From Legionella parisiensis (GTDB taxonomy: Bacteria; Pseudomonadota; Gammaproteobacteria; Legionellales; Legionellaceae), in NCBI RefSeq assembly GCF_001467945.1, contig NZ_LNYQ01000013.1, positions 2,052,585-2,116,584 of the forward strand: a DNA stretch of 64,000 bases, in the 5' to 3' direction. Below, piece by piece: positions 47,716 through 59,838 of this stretch (the stretch's first letter is position 1; each line of letters starts with the position of its first letter). The translations under genes and the position numbers were made by a program. The notes under the pieces were generated by a model. The model ran no database searches, was not told the DNA's origin, and worked only from the letters and a program-made list of their open reading frames with translations.

Positions 47716-48023
47716 CAATTTTAACTCCATTAAAATTTTATAAGTGGATTATGTACTATTTTTTCTACCTTAGACGATACATTATTGATACAGAACTATG
47801 GTTAGAATTCGGATGAAGCCTTGTGGTATTAAAAACATCCACTCTCTGAGGCATAAGTATCTCTTCGCCATCACGGGAATTGCTATCGCTTCAGAATAAA
47901 ATGTACGACGATTACAATGTTATACATGTTTGGTTCAAAAATTAAGCATGCATTTCTTGTTTAAGAAACTTGCTTTACAGATGAGAGAAAATTTATTGAT
48001 CTACCTTAGATTGCTTTAATTAT

Positions 48024-48330
48024 TTAATGATGCAATGTGCTAAGCTCTCCCTGCACCGGTATCATAGTTGCATTATGTGTAGGCTCAGGACTCTTTGAAA
48101 CATTTGTTGCACCAAAGAACAAAACAATTTCTGCTCGTCTTGTTCCCATATGACGACCCACTTCCCGAAAGTTTGCCTTCTTCTTAGCAACCTTCCACCT
48201 TCTACGCCTACTTCAAGATAATTCACCTCGCTTGATGAATCGAGCCAAGCAGGTAAATTTAATTTAACGGTGCCGTTTGCAGACTGAACGTAATGAACGT
48301 TTTGTGATGAATCTTGTTATTACTTCTTTA
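48024..48330 (-). pseudogene. Remnant of an unknown protein gene
   Basis: On the minus strand the sequence reads as protein-like text in two frames: QNVHYVQSANGTVKLNLPAW then LDSSSEVNYLEVGVEGGR near 48190-48310, then after a shift MGTRRAEIVLFFGATN and PEPTHNATMIPVQGELSTLHH up to a stop at 48024. No start codon with a ribosome site is seen. The rest of 47731-48354 has nothing I can support. Confidence 0.4.
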
Positions 48331-48354
48331 ATTTCCTATAAAAAGTATTTTAAG

Positions 48355-49305
48355 TTAAGCACGACGTATTTTCTCAAGACAATGTAAAAAATCACCAGCA
48401 ATATCAAGTTGCGTTTCTGCCTCTATTTCTCGAAGACACGTTGGACTTGTCACATTAATTTCCGTTAAATAATCGCCAATCACATCAATACCAACAAAAT
48501 ATAAACCTTTTGCCTTGAGAGTTGGTGCTATTTGTTCGCAAATCCATCGGTCTCTTTCGGTGATGGGTACCACTTCACCCCGTGCACCTGCGGATAAATT
48601 ACCTCGCAAATCTCCTTCTGCAGGAATGCGTGCCAATGCATAAGGGACTGGCTCACCGTTAATTAATAAAATACGTTTATCACCGGATTTTTTTATTTCA
48701 TGTATATACCGCTGAGCAATAATGGTTTGCGTCTGATTTTTAGTTAGGACCTCCAAAATAACCGCCAAGTTTTTCCCTTGTTCCTCAACATGAAATATAG
48801 AGTTTCCACCCATTCCTTCCATTGGCTTAAAAATTACTTGTTTGTGCTCTTCCCAAAAAAACCTCAGTCGCTTTATATTTCGCGAAACCAGTGTTGTTGG
48901 GCAGCACTGAGGAAAATTTAAAGTAAAAAATTTCTCATTGGCATCCCGTAAACTTTGGGGCTTGTTCGCTACGAGAACCCCTTCACGCTCTGCAAGTTCC
49001 AGAAAATATGTGGTATAAATGTACTCTGTATTAAAAGGGGGGTCCTTACGCATCAGAATGATGTCAAACTCACCTAAAGGTTTTTCAGATAAGTCTTTAA
49101 CTGTCGCCCAATCCTTACTGTGTAGATCGCCTATGCTTAAATCATAAACTTGTGCAAAAGCGCGCCCTTCCCTGCAGAATAAATCCTCTTGGGTAAAGAC
49201 AACACAAGACCAACCGAGTTCTTGTGCTCTCTTAATCATAGCCAGAGTTGTATCTTTGTAGGGCTTCAGTTGGTGTAAAGGGTCCAGCAACACTGCAAGT
49301 TTCAT
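48355..49305 (-). CDS. gshB: Glutathione synthetase
   Basis: 316-aa ATP-grasp ligase joining gamma-glutamylcysteine and glycine. N-terminal MKLAVLLDPLHQLKPYKDTTLAM, IILMRKDPPFNTEYIYTTY, ATP-binding KPMEGMGGNSIFHV and metal-binding YLTEINVTSPTCLREIE are characteristic of GshB. Its ATG overlaps the gshA stop (TAATG), so the two glutathione genes are coupled. Confidence 0.96.
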   Translation of the reverse strand: MKLAVLLDPLHQLKPYKDTTLAMIKRAQELGWSCVVFTQEDLFCREGRAFAQVYDLSIGDLHSKDWATVKDLSEKPLGEFDIILMRKDPPFNTEYIYTTYFLELAEREGVLVANKPQSLRDANEKFFTLNFPQCCPTTLVSRNIKRLRFFWEEHKQVIFKPMEGMGGNSIFHVEEQGKNLAVILEVLTKNQTQTIIAQRYIHEIKKSGDKRILLINGEPVPYALARIPAEGDLRGNLSAGARGEVVPITERDRWICEQIAPTLKAKGLYFVGIDVIGDYLTEINVTSPTCLREIEAETQLDIAGDFLHCLEKIRRA

Positions 49306-50600
49306 TATTCACCCCCAATAGCTGCAATTTCCCTTGCCGCGGCAAGCGCAGCCAATCGAGCAATAACGCCATAAACATAAAATCGATTAGACTCATCCAA
49401 TTCAGTTAAATCATCACAAGGCATATTACACGCCTGAGCAAAGGCTAAAGGTTCAAAGTGCATACCTGGCGCATTCAGATTTTCATCAATGCCCCGCTCT
49501 TGGTGGACTCTATAAAATCCACCTACTACAAATTGGCCAATCATATAAACTACGGGCTCAGCAACAGAACCATTTGGCATCGTTTCAAAAGTATATACAC
49601 CCTCCTGGATAATTACCCTATCTACTTTGCGGCCGCCTTTACTGGCTGACATTTTAGTACGTTGCTTTCTATTTAACTGGCGTACTTCTTCAGCCTCATG
49701 TACCATCATTACGCTCATGCCATAAGTGCCATTATCGGCTTTAATAACTACAAATGGCTTCTCCTTGATTCCATAGGTCGCATATTTATCGTTCATTAAA
49801 GTGAGAATTTTCTCTACTTCGACTGCTAACCTGTCTATACCCTCCTGAGCCATAAAATCCAACCCCTCCAGGGCACTAAAATAAGGATTGATCATCCAAG
49901 AATCCATTCCAACCAACTCAGAAAACTCTGTAGCGATCTCATCATAAAAATTAAAATGGTTGGATTTTAATCGCGAAAACCAACCCAACTGGGCAGTAGG
50001 TCTTATTTTTTGCTGTATTCCTTGTAAAATTTCAGGAACCCCATGGGACAAGTCATTATTCAGCATAAGGAAGCATGGATTGAAATTAGCCAGACCTACT
50101 CTATCTCCCTGCCGTTGTATAGGCTCTAATAAGAGCACCTCCCCACCGTCAAGAACAATTTCGGTAGGTTCTTTAAGCTCAGGATCTAAGCTACCGATAC
50201 GAACTACAAATCCAGCTCTTGTAAAAATAGTTCTTAGTACGTTAAGACTTTTTAGATAAAACTTATTTCTGGTATGGCTTTCGGGAATCAGTAGAATTCT
50301 GGTACAGTCAGGAACATAATCAATTAATACCGATTGTGCGGCTTGAATACATAATGGAAGAAACTCCGGATTCAAATTATTAAATCCAGCTGGAAATAGA
50401 TTAGTATCTACAGGCGCTAGCTTAAATCCAGCATGCCGCAAATCAACCGAAGAAGTTAATGGCGGAGGAGTTTCTTTCCATTGGTGCCTGAACCAGGCCT
50501 CAATAGCTGCTATCTGATTTAAAACAATTTTTTCCACATGAAATAATGGTCCAGAATGTGCTGTGGTCAAATGAGGAACAGGGATCTCATGAACATTCAT
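49305..50600 (-). CDS. gshA: Glutamate-cysteine ligase, Acidithiobacillus type
   Basis: 431-aa enzyme for the first step of glutathione synthesis, from the group named after Acidithiobacillus ferrooxidans GshA and unlike E. coli GshA. Blocks: SSVDLRHAGFKLAPVDTNLFPAGFNN, RNKFYLKSL, VIKADNGTYGMSVMMV (ATP-grasp-like loop), APGMHFEPL and VYGVIARLAALAAAREIA. The ATG at 50600 has GAGAG-type spacing upstream; a longer frame to 50648 is less likely. gshB follows directly. Confidence 0.93.
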   Translation of the reverse strand: MNVHEIPVPHLTTAHSGPLFHVEKIVLNQIAAIEAWFRHQWKETPPPLTSSVDLRHAGFKLAPVDTNLFPAGFNNLNPEFLPLCIQAAQSVLIDYVPDCTRILLIPESHTRNKFYLKSLNVLRTIFTRAGFVVRIGSLDPELKEPTEIVLDGGEVLLLEPIQRQGDRVGLANFNPCFLMLNNDLSHGVPEILQGIQQKIRPTAQLGWFSRLKSNHFNFYDEIATEFSELVGMDSWMINPYFSALEGLDFMAQEGIDRLAVEVEKILTLMNDKYATYGIKEKPFVVIKADNGTYGMSVMMVHEAEEVRQLNRKQRTKMSASKGGRKVDRVIIQEGVYTFETMPNGSVAEPVVYMIGQFVVGGFYRVHQERGIDENLNAPGMHFEPLAFAQACNMPCDDLTELDESNRFYVYGVIARLAALAAAREIAAIGGE

Positions 50601-50791
50601 GCTTACTCTCTTTTTTATTCTTTTCGACGATGTTACCGAGGTTAACACAGAAATAAAAGATCTTATTGATTTTCTGTTATTATATTGCAGGTTAGATTTT
50701 TATGCTCAATATAATCTTTAATTGCATGATATTGCTAACGGAATAAGTTTTGTTGAGCTTAAATGTTCAACTAACATTGATTAGACCTCTC

Positions 50792-50822
50792 CGGAAAACC
50801 CTCTTCTGCAGAAGAGTTTCCG
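50792..50822 (+). promoter_or_regulatory. Strong leader hairpin upstream of a small membrane protein
   Basis: CGGAAA/TTTCCG and CTCTTC/GAAGAG stack with a 3-nt bulge (ACC) and a TGCA loop, giving 12 base pairs. It is followed by AAGAAGTCC, so it is not an intrinsic terminator. It ends about 35 bp before the ATG at 50859 and could control translation or RNA stability. Confidence 0.45.
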
Positions 50823-50858
50823 AAGAAGTCCATTAACAAAACTGAAGGAACTTTATTC

Positions 50859-51140
50859 ATGATCAATGAGCTAGTACAACAATTTTCAACGCAAATACAA
50901 ACTTTTTTGTATATCATGATGCTCATCAATGGTATTTTACATTTGATTTTTGCTGGTGCTGTCGCCCATGATGCAGGAAATATGAATCGAATGGGACAAA
51001 AACCAGTTTTAGTTTCTGCTGCTACCTGGGCATTTGCAACGTTAATAGGCGGTGTGATCACGGCAACAATTTATTGGCTGCTCCACCACTCCACCCTTAC
51101 AAGACCGACAATCAGAGAGGTTCGCTATGATCAATCCTAA
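50859..51140 (+). CDS. Small inner-membrane protein (93 aa)
   Basis: Two hydrophobic segments (about residues 16-36 and 52-75) separated by AHDAGNMNRMGQKPVLVS, with a basic tail TRPTIREVRYDQS. GAAGGA precedes the ATG by 9 nt. It overlaps the rhodanese gene by 14 nt, so the pair are co-translated. No named family is recognised. Confidence 0.75.
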   Translation: MINELVQQFSTQIQTFLYIMMLINGILHLIFAGAVAHDAGNMNRMGQKPVLVSAATWAFATLIGGVITATIYWLLHHSTLTRPTIREVRYDQS

Positions 51141-51483
51141 TATTAAAACCATCGATGTGCATCAACTAAAAGAAAAGATGGATAATAATCCCAATCTTTG
51201 TTTAATTGACGTTCGTGAATTGGACGAGTGGCAAGATTTTCATATACCTGGAGCGCTCCATATTCCTAAAGATAACATTGCCTCATCTATTGCAGAAACA
51301 ATCCCCAATAAAAATCAACCCATTTATTTACACTGCAAAGGTGGAGTGCGATCTTTGTTTGCTGCACAGTCTTTGATGGATTTGGGGTATCAAGAAGTTT
51401 ATTCGGTTGATGGTGGTATTATCGATTGGACAATGTCAGGCTACCCGATAGAGCAACAGAAAGCATCTGAACTCCAATTATAA
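51127..51483 (+). CDS. Rhodanese-domain protein
   Basis: 118-aa single-domain rhodanese. CLIDVRELDEWQDFHIPGALHIP is followed by the active-site loop with Cys70 (LHCKGGVRSLFAA) and YSVDGGIIDW. Such proteins carry persulfide sulfur (GlpE/YgaP-like). The loop C-K-G-G-V-R-S is the common small-rhodanese type. Coupled to the membrane protein upstream, it may work near the inner membrane. Confidence 0.92.
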   Translation: MINPNIKTIDVHQLKEKMDNNPNLCLIDVRELDEWQDFHIPGALHIPKDNIASSIAETIPNKNQPIYLHCKGGVRSLFAAQSLMDLGYQEVYSVDGGIIDWTMSGYPIEQQKASELQL

Positions 51484-51641
51484 TTCTAAACTTTTGTAAC
51501 ATGAGCACAGCAACTGCCTGCCATAGTCAGTTAAGAATCTTGGCGAAAAATCAGCAAGCAGAACTCGGATGTTTGATGCTGTAACAAATAATCTTGATCC
51601 TGCTTTTTGCTGCGCTCAGACTGCACATTTCGTATGTCTAA

Positions 51642-52331
51642 TTATGGTGATGTATTAGCTGATCCCTGCTCTACAACAACCTCAGAGGGGGGGGTAGAAA
51701 CAATTTTATCTGAAAACAAACCTATGCGGTTTTTTGTTTTTTTATCAGATTCTTTCAACTGGGTCTGTTCAATTTGCTCCAACTTGAAATCTGCTACTTT
51801 TTTAACCAAGTCCTTAAGCACTTTTTCTACCTTATAATTCTTAATTTTTTGACTTGAAAAAAGCTGTTTACTTAAATCCAGATACCCTTTACTTGGATCT
51901 GAATCTACATAAACATGGCCATGCATAAATTTGCTCAGAGCATCATACATATCGAGCAAATTTTTGGAGTCAGGGAAATTTTCTAGAGTAAGATTGAGTG
52001 AAGTAGTTAATGCATTATATAAAGTACTGTTCTCGGGAGACAAAAAAAATGAAGTTACAGTCCCTTGATAACTATCAAAAATTTGCTCACGAATATAAAA
52101 AGCGGCGGCATTAAGTATACATGTTTTTTCTGGGCTAATGGATTTATCAAGGCTGTTAAGGACCGCAAGTAAATACCTACACTGGATTGCTCGATCAGGA
52201 TGTCTAACAGAAAGAGTCCGTAATGCTTTTGGTAAATTTCTTGCATCGAGCTTATGACTTTTTAATTCAGTTGCAATACTCTCCCTGATATACTTCGATA
52301 ATGTATCATAGTCAACATACTGAAAACCCAT
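51642..52331 (-). CDS. Uncharacterised protein (229 aa), Legionella-like
   Basis: Starts MGFQYVDYDTLSKYIRESI with an excellent ribosome site (AAGGAGAGCAGAAATG); the longer frame to 52406 has none, so the shorter form is chosen. The N-terminal two thirds are helical and include HPDRAIQCRYLLAVLN and ALSKFMHGHVYVDSD. The C-terminal tail is polar (QTQLKESDKKTKNR). No signal peptide or membrane segment. The family is not recognised; a cytosolic factor or secreted effector are both possible. Confidence 0.7.
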   Translation of the reverse strand: MGFQYVDYDTLSKYIRESIATELKSHKLDARNLPKALRTLSVRHPDRAIQCRYLLAVLNSLDKSISPEKTCILNAAAFYIREQIFDSYQGTVTSFFLSPENSTLYNALTTSLNLTLENFPDSKNLLDMYDALSKFMHGHVYVDSDPSKGYLDLSKQLFSSQKIKNYKVEKVLKDLVKKVADFKLEQIEQTQLKESDKKTKNRIGLFSDKIVSTPPSEVVVEQGSANTSP

Positions 52332-52634
52332 TTCTGCTCTCCTTAAACTCCATGAATCGGGATTAGTAAAATTTACTCCAAACGGGAAGTGTAAACTAAT
52401 TCGCAAAGCCAGTCATGCATTTTCTTTTTACTGCTTAATTAATTTTTAATCTTTAAAGTCAATAACATAGAGAGCAATTCCTAAACATATCCGCAAGTGA
52501 TCGGATACTGTTTTTCTATTTTTAGTCAATGCAAAAGATTGTAGAAATGGGAAATTAAACTTTAGATTTACCTTTTTTGATTGCTTTTTACTGCTCTGTT
52601 GATTAATTTACACATTTGTCCCGCAGGGTAAGTT

Positions 52635-54251
52635 ATGAAAAAATACATCTACTTCATTCTTTTTCTAAGCTGTTTGAACGCCAACGCACAAATCAATCAA
52701 CCAAAATTGGTTATTCAACTGGTTATTGATCAATTACGTGGCGATTTAATCCAACAGCATCAGCAGCAATTTGGTAATGACGGATTTAATTATTTATTAA
52801 GTCATGCCATTGATTATCATAATACCCATCATCCACATGCTAACACAACAACGTGTGCAGGGCATGCGACTCTAGCAACAGGAAGTTTTCCAGCCTTACA
52901 TGGCGTCATAAATAATGACTGGTACGACCGAAAATCACAACAACTAGTCTATTGTATGGAAGATTTAAAAACCAATATATTAAATACCCCTCACACACGC
53001 ATTAGAATCCCAGGACGTTCTCCTAAGAACTTATATACTTCAACATTAAGCGACGAGGTCATACTCTCCCAAAAAGGACGTGCCTTTGGGGTGTCATTGA
53101 AAGATCGTTCAGCAATAACCCTTGCAGGTCATGCGGGCAAAGCTTTTTGGTTCGATACCACTAATGGTGGTTTTATTACCAGTTCTTATTACTACACTCA
53201 ATATCCTCAATGGGTTAAAAATTGGAATGAAAACTATCATCCGAAAAACTATGATTGGATTCTTGGTCGAGCCAAAGAGGAATATCAAAATGCCAACTCA
53301 CCTGTTTTCCATCATGAAGATGAGCTTTTTGGTCAAACTTTTCCACATCATGTAACACAAGCTCCAAGCCCTGAGTTTTTTAAATCCTTGTCTAGAACTC
53401 CTAAGGCCGACCAATTAACTGCAGATTTTGCAGAGCATCTTTTAACAGAAGAACGATTAGGACAATCTCCCGAAAAAACTGATTATTTAGGTATTAGTTT
53501 CTCAGGAGTTGATGCGATAGGTCATCAATTTGGTCCAAATAGCCTTGAGTCCGAAGACAATTTATTAGAATTGGATAAAACTTTAGCACATCTTTTTACA
53601 GTCATTGACAAGCAAGTCGGACTCAAAAACACCCTTATTGTTCTTACTGCAGATCATGGTGTTAATGATGGTCCAACTTATCTCAAGGCGCATCATATGC
53701 ATGAAATCAAGCCCGTTAATATCCTTCATGTGGAACAATACATTCGTACTGCATTAAAAAACCAATTTGCACTTCCAGAGCAAACTCTGATGTCGATAAC
53801 CCCTCCTTATATATATCTCGATCATCACGTTATAAATCAACATAAGGTGAAACTTAATGAAGTGAAAAATTATCTTGCCTATGCTTTAACACGACAACCA
53901 GGAATATTCAAAGCATATGCATTACCAATTACTGAAATAGAAAAAGACTGGCTTAGCGCTAAAGTCAACAAAATGTATTTTCCAGAGCGATCTGGGGATA
54001 TATATATTATTCAACCTCCCAATCAATCATATGGTACTAAAAGTAAAGATCGTGTCGCTCATGGCAGTCCGTGGCAATACGACAGCTATGTCCCCCTACT
54101 CTTCGTCCATCCGGACTTTAAAGCACGACGCATTTTCCGACCGACTTACACACCAGATATTGCGCCCACTTTATCCGCTGTTCTTATGATAAAGAATCCA
54201 TCTGGTGCCGTGGGTCAACCTTTGCAAGAAGTAGTACAAGCGTTTAATTAA
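52635..54251 (+). CDS. Alkaline phosphatase family protein, PafA-like
   Basis: 538-aa secreted phosphomonoesterase/phosphodiesterase. The signal peptide (about 1-18, ending NANA) is followed by LVIQLVIDQLRGDLI (first metal Asp), NTTTCAGHATLATGSFPALHG with the probable nucleophile Thr73, ISFSGVDAIGHQFGP and LTADHGV (metal residues), the bimetal core of the superfamily. It likely releases phosphate from organic esters in the periplasm. Lone gene with a hairpin-rich 316-bp tail. Confidence 0.88.
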   Translation: MKKYIYFILFLSCLNANAQINQPKLVIQLVIDQLRGDLIQQHQQQFGNDGFNYLLSHAIDYHNTHHPHANTTTCAGHATLATGSFPALHGVINNDWYDRKSQQLVYCMEDLKTNILNTPHTRIRIPGRSPKNLYTSTLSDEVILSQKGRAFGVSLKDRSAITLAGHAGKAFWFDTTNGGFITSSYYYTQYPQWVKNWNENYHPKNYDWILGRAKEEYQNANSPVFHHEDELFGQTFPHHVTQAPSPEFFKSLSRTPKADQLTADFAEHLLTEERLGQSPEKTDYLGISFSGVDAIGHQFGPNSLESEDNLLELDKTLAHLFTVIDKQVGLKNTLIVLTADHGVNDGPTYLKAHHMHEIKPVNILHVEQYIRTALKNQFALPEQTLMSITPPYIYLDHHVINQHKVKLNEVKNYLAYALTRQPGIFKAYALPITEIEKDWLSAKVNKMYFPERSGDIYIIQPPNQSYGTKSKDRVAHGSPWQYDSYVPLLFVHPDFKARRIFRPTYTPDIAPTLSAVLMIKNPSGAVGQPLQEVVQAFN

Positions 54252-54369
54252 AATGCCTTTAGGTAAAAAATCCATATCCTTCCACCGACCTCCCGCCCCC
54301 CACAGCTTGTTCGTGGGGTACATCTGCGGGACGTTAAATAAGGCGTTTAGTTCCCTCTTGATGGCAATG

Positions 54370-54400
54370 AAACACAGTTCTGAAAAATACAACTGTGTTT
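54370..54400 (+). terminator. Hairpin between the phosphatase gene and udk
   Basis: A 10-bp stem AAACACAGTT/AACTGTGTTT with an 11-nt loop, followed by TATGG. Further upstream (54287-54332) CCCGC/GCGGG and CCCCAC/GTGGGG form a second nested hairpin. The rest of this gap holds no supported gene. Confidence 0.5.
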
Positions 54401-54568
54401 TATGGATCTACTCAGTCCTAGCTTATCAAATCGACTAAACTTATATTAAAAGAATAGGTGGTTTTATTACTCTAAAAATGAGCTGTTTTGCAAGTAAAGC
54501 CTAATATAAAGATTGAATTTAACACAAAAAAGCTTTAGTATCTGCACGAAATTTCTAACGATATCATC

Positions 54569-55201
54569 ATGAACAAGCAAGCGATAATTATTGGGATTTC
54601 TGGCCCCTCTGCATCAGGAAAAAGTCTTTTAGCGAATACTATTGTTAATGAGCTCGGCTCAGAACAAGTGGTGGTTATTTCTGAGGATGCTTACTATAAA
54701 GATAATGGCCATTTGCCTTTCCCTGAAAGAGAAAAAATTAACTACGATCACCCTGATTCTTTTGATCATGCATTGCTTTGCGAACATTTACGTCAATTAA
54801 GAGATGGAAAACCTGTTGAAATCCCAATTTATTCTCACTCCAAGCACATGCGTCTGCCCGAAACTAGAACAGTTGGCCAACATGCCATTATCATTCTTGA
54901 AGGTATTTTGCTTTTTAGCGATAAAGAATTACGTGAAATAATGGATATTCGAATTTTTATGTCTACGCCTCTAGACGTATGTTTAACCCGACGTTTAAAA
55001 AGAGATGTGGTTGAAAGGCATAGAACCTTTGAATCGGTAGTACATCAGTATGAAACAACAGTACGTCCGATGTACTTGCAGTTTATTGAACCATCCAGTC
55101 GTTACGCTGACATCATTATTCCTCGTGGAGGAGAAAACAGGATTGCTATTGAAATGATTCAGGCTAAGATGCGTGAACTGTTAGCGTCACACACTAATTA
55201 A
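54569..55201 (+). CDS. udk: Uridine kinase
   Basis: 210-aa P-loop kinase that phosphorylates uridine and cytidine in pyrimidine salvage. P-loop GPSASGKS, substrate block SEDAYYKDNGHLPFPEREKINYDHPDSFDH, ILEGILLF and RRLKRDVVERHRTFESVV. fabI starts 12 nt downstream on the same strand. Confidence 0.94.
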   Translation: MNKQAIIIGISGPSASGKSLLANTIVNELGSEQVVVISEDAYYKDNGHLPFPEREKINYDHPDSFDHALLCEHLRQLRDGKPVEIPIYSHSKHMRLPETRTVGQHAIIILEGILLFSDKELREIMDIRIFMSTPLDVCLTRRLKRDVVERHRTFESVVHQYETTVRPMYLQFIEPSSRYADIIIPRGGENRIAIEMIQAKMRELLASHTN

Positions 55202-55213
55202 TTTGAGGAGAGA

Positions 55214-56005
55214 ATGGTGGGATTTTTAGCCGGTAAAAAAGCACTAATTATTGGTCTGGCGAGCAATAGATCGATTGCTTATGGTATTGCCAAAGCACTT
55301 CATGAGCAAGGAGCCGAATTAGCATTTACTTATCAAAATGTACGGCTGCAAGAGCGCGTGGAAACAATGGCTGCAGAATTCAATTCCTCACTAACCTTTC
55401 CCTGCGATGTAGCCTATGATGAAGAAATCAAAGCTCTTTTTTCCAATCTCCGCAAGCATTGGGATCATTTGGATATCTTAATCCATTCCGTTGCTTATGC
55501 TCCGGCAGATCAAATCAGTGGAGACTTCGTAGAGTCCTGCACTCGTGAAGGTTTTAGAATTGCTCATGACATTAGCGCATACAGTCTGATAGGTCTTGCA
55601 CAAGCTGCCTTACCTATGATGGAAGGCACTGCAGGATCCCTTTTAACTTTATCATATTATGGTGCAGAAAAAGCAGTACCTAACTATAATGTTATGGGTG
55701 TTGCCAAGGCAAGTCTAGAAGCCTCTGTACGTTATTTAGCATCAAGCCTTGGCTCTAAAGGCATCCGTATCAATGCTATATCTGCAGGCCCCATCAAAAC
55801 ACTTGCCGCCGCCGGAATTAAAGATTTTCGTAAAATTCAAAATGCCTATGCCAGTATAACTCCCCTCCACAGAAACGTTACCATTGAGGAAGTAGGTAAT
55901 ACTGCTGCATTCTTATGTTCTAATCTTGCATCAGGCATCACCGGTGAAGTAGTACATGTAGATGCAGGTTATCATGCTGTATCCACTATGGTTGAACTGA
56001 GTTAA
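55214..56005 (+). CDS. fabI: Enoyl-[acyl-carrier-protein] reductase (NADH)
   Basis: 263-aa FabI, last step of each fatty-acid elongation round. [26 protein letters not shown] (divergent SDR cofactor site), LIHSVAYAP, and the active tyrosine and lysine in [16 protein letters not shown]-type loop reads [22 protein letters not shown] precedes the ATG. It supplies acyl chains used by all lipid pathways in the cell, possibly also the sphingolipid island. Confidence 0.94.
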   Translation: MVGFLAGKKALIIGLASNRSIAYGIAKALHEQGAELAFTYQNVRLQERVETMAAEFNSSLTFPCDVAYDEEIKALFSNLRKHWDHLDILIHSVAYAPADQISGDFVESCTREGFRIAHDISAYSLIGLAQAALPMMEGTAGSLLTLSYYGAEKAVPNYNVMGVAKASLEASVRYLASSLGSKGIRINAISAGPIKTLAAAGIKDFRKIQNAYASITPLHRNVTIEEVGNTAAFLCSNLASGITGEVVHVDAGYHAVSTMVELS

Positions 56006-56018
56006 CAGTCTTGCATCT

Positions 56019-56040
56019 CCTCTCCCTGTAATGGGAGAGG
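56019..56040 (+). terminator. Hairpin after fabI
   Basis: A perfect 8-bp GC-rich stem CCTCTCCC/GGGAGAGG with loop TGTAAT, 13 nt after the fabI stop; followed by CTGCTTATG, so the T-run is poor. Confidence 0.6.
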
Positions 56041-56158
56041 CTGCTTATGTAACAATGCTAAGATACACTACAAACATATTTTCCTAGTCTAAATTTGTTT
56101 TTAGCTATTTCATATTTCTAAGCTATTCTTTAGATACATCTTCCAAACCAGTCACATC

Positions 56159-56830
56159 ATGAATCGAATCAGCAAACCCATTTTATTTCTTGGGACTTTC
56201 ATTATGATGAGCTCAATAGCAACAGGAGCTCCATTTTCTTTAGACAATTTAGTTAAAGTAACCCCGGAAAGTGATACTCAGTGTGTACAATACTACCTCT
56301 ATAAAGGGGTTCTTTATTGTGATGCAACGAAAACTGATACGCAGACTGTAGATCCGAAAGTAAAAAACTCTGAAAAACTAAAAATTGTATTTGATGATCG
56401 TCCTTGGCTAATGGCTTGGGGAAATAAAAATACAATTGGAACAACAATTGAATACATTCCTGCGGGTGATGATATTAATCATTGGAATGAATTAGTTACA
56501 AGTCAGTTTTTCCCTGGCCTACAGAAAAAAATGACTTTGAAACAATTTGCAAATACCATGGTAGAAAATATAAAGTCTTTAGGATATGAACCTATCGTGA
56601 ATTATCTTGAAGATACGCAAGACAGGGTGATCCTCGAAATAAGGATTGAAAAACCTCAAAACCAGGTTCAAGATGAATTGGAAATGTTCCTAAAAGATGA
56701 ACAGGGAATTTATATTTTGCACTATGTGACTAAGAAAGCCGATATGGAAAAAGAAAATAGAGATAAATGGCTGCAAAACTTAAAAAATAGCGGGAAATTA
56801 AAAACAGGCCAAAATAAGAATAAACAATGA
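56159..56830 (+). CDS. Uncharacterised exported protein (223 aa)
   Basis: A signal peptide (about 1-23, ending ATGAPF) and a soluble mature domain with two cysteines (TQCVQYYLY and LYCDATK) close together, which could form a disulfide. WNELVTSQFFPGLQKKMTLKQFANTM is in the middle; the C-terminus is Lys/Asn-rich. No family is recognised. Its stop touches the stop of the next gene, which is on the other strand. Confidence 0.7.
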   Translation: MNRISKPILFLGTFIMMSSIATGAPFSLDNLVKVTPESDTQCVQYYLYKGVLYCDATKTDTQTVDPKVKNSEKLKIVFDDRPWLMAWGNKNTIGTTIEYIPAGDDINHWNELVTSQFFPGLQKKMTLKQFANTMVENIKSLGYEPIVNYLEDTQDRVILEIRIEKPQNQVQDELEMFLKDEQGIYILHYVTKKADMEKENRDKWLQNLKNSGKLKTGQNKNKQ

Positions 56831-57130
56831 TTAAGGTATTTTCGGGGATTCGGGAGCAGGATCATCAATTTCGAAAGCTGTATTGTTATCCCCTAAATTA
56901 TTTTCTTGGTCTGAGATTTGTGCTGGCAGCCTTACAGGAGCACCAACTAAAGTGTTACGAAGAGATCGCATTTCATCCATAGTATTGTTTGGATCATGAT
57001 TTATTCGCTCAATTTCATCCAATTCTTTTTGAGTATCTATAGGATCATATGATAATTCTTTATCGATATTTAGTTCTTCTTTTTCTGCCGTTGCTTTAAT
57101 CTGCTCCCATTTTCTATTAGACTTTCCCAT
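56831..57130 (-). CDS. Small hydrophilic hypothetical protein (99 aa)
   Basis: Begins MGKSNRKWEQIKATAEKEEL and ends ESPKIP; charged N-terminal helix and Pro/Asp-rich tail. GAGAGTG lies upstream of the ATG. No known motif. It abuts the preceding gene end to end with no gap between stop codons. Confidence 0.65.
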   Translation of the reverse strand: MGKSNRKWEQIKATAEKEELNIDKELSYDPIDTQKELDEIERINHDPNNTMDEMRSLRNTLVGAPVRLPAQISDQENNLGDNNTAFEIDDPAPESPKIP

Positions 57131-57210
57131 AATAACACTCTCGAAAAAATTTTACCTTAACAATATTATAGCTCATAATGCCTATGTCATGGTAGATTAA
57201 GAGAAATTGA

Positions 57211-59687
<2,477 letters not shown>

Positions 59688-59734
59688 CTAATTAAGTACT
59701 GTTCATAGAAAAATAGAAAATCAGTTATATTGAA

Positions 59735-59830
59735 AGCCCTGGTGTAACGAGGCGAAGCCCAGGGAGCTCTATAAGCTGTGTTACGACTTCGCATAGTCCA
59801 GGCTACAATACTTGGGTTACAATAAATCAG
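59735..59830. repeat. CCTGGG-type palindromic element upstream of pyrG and downstream of ribBA
   Basis: CCCTGG/CCAGGG arms around GTGTAACGAGGCGAAG, then further partial copies (TAGTCCAGGCTACAA, CTTGGGTTACAA). The mix of GTAAC and CCAGG words matches other gaps in this window (for example 36015-36070), so it may be a dispersed repeat. Confidence 0.35.
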
Positions 59831-59838
59831 GATTAGCC

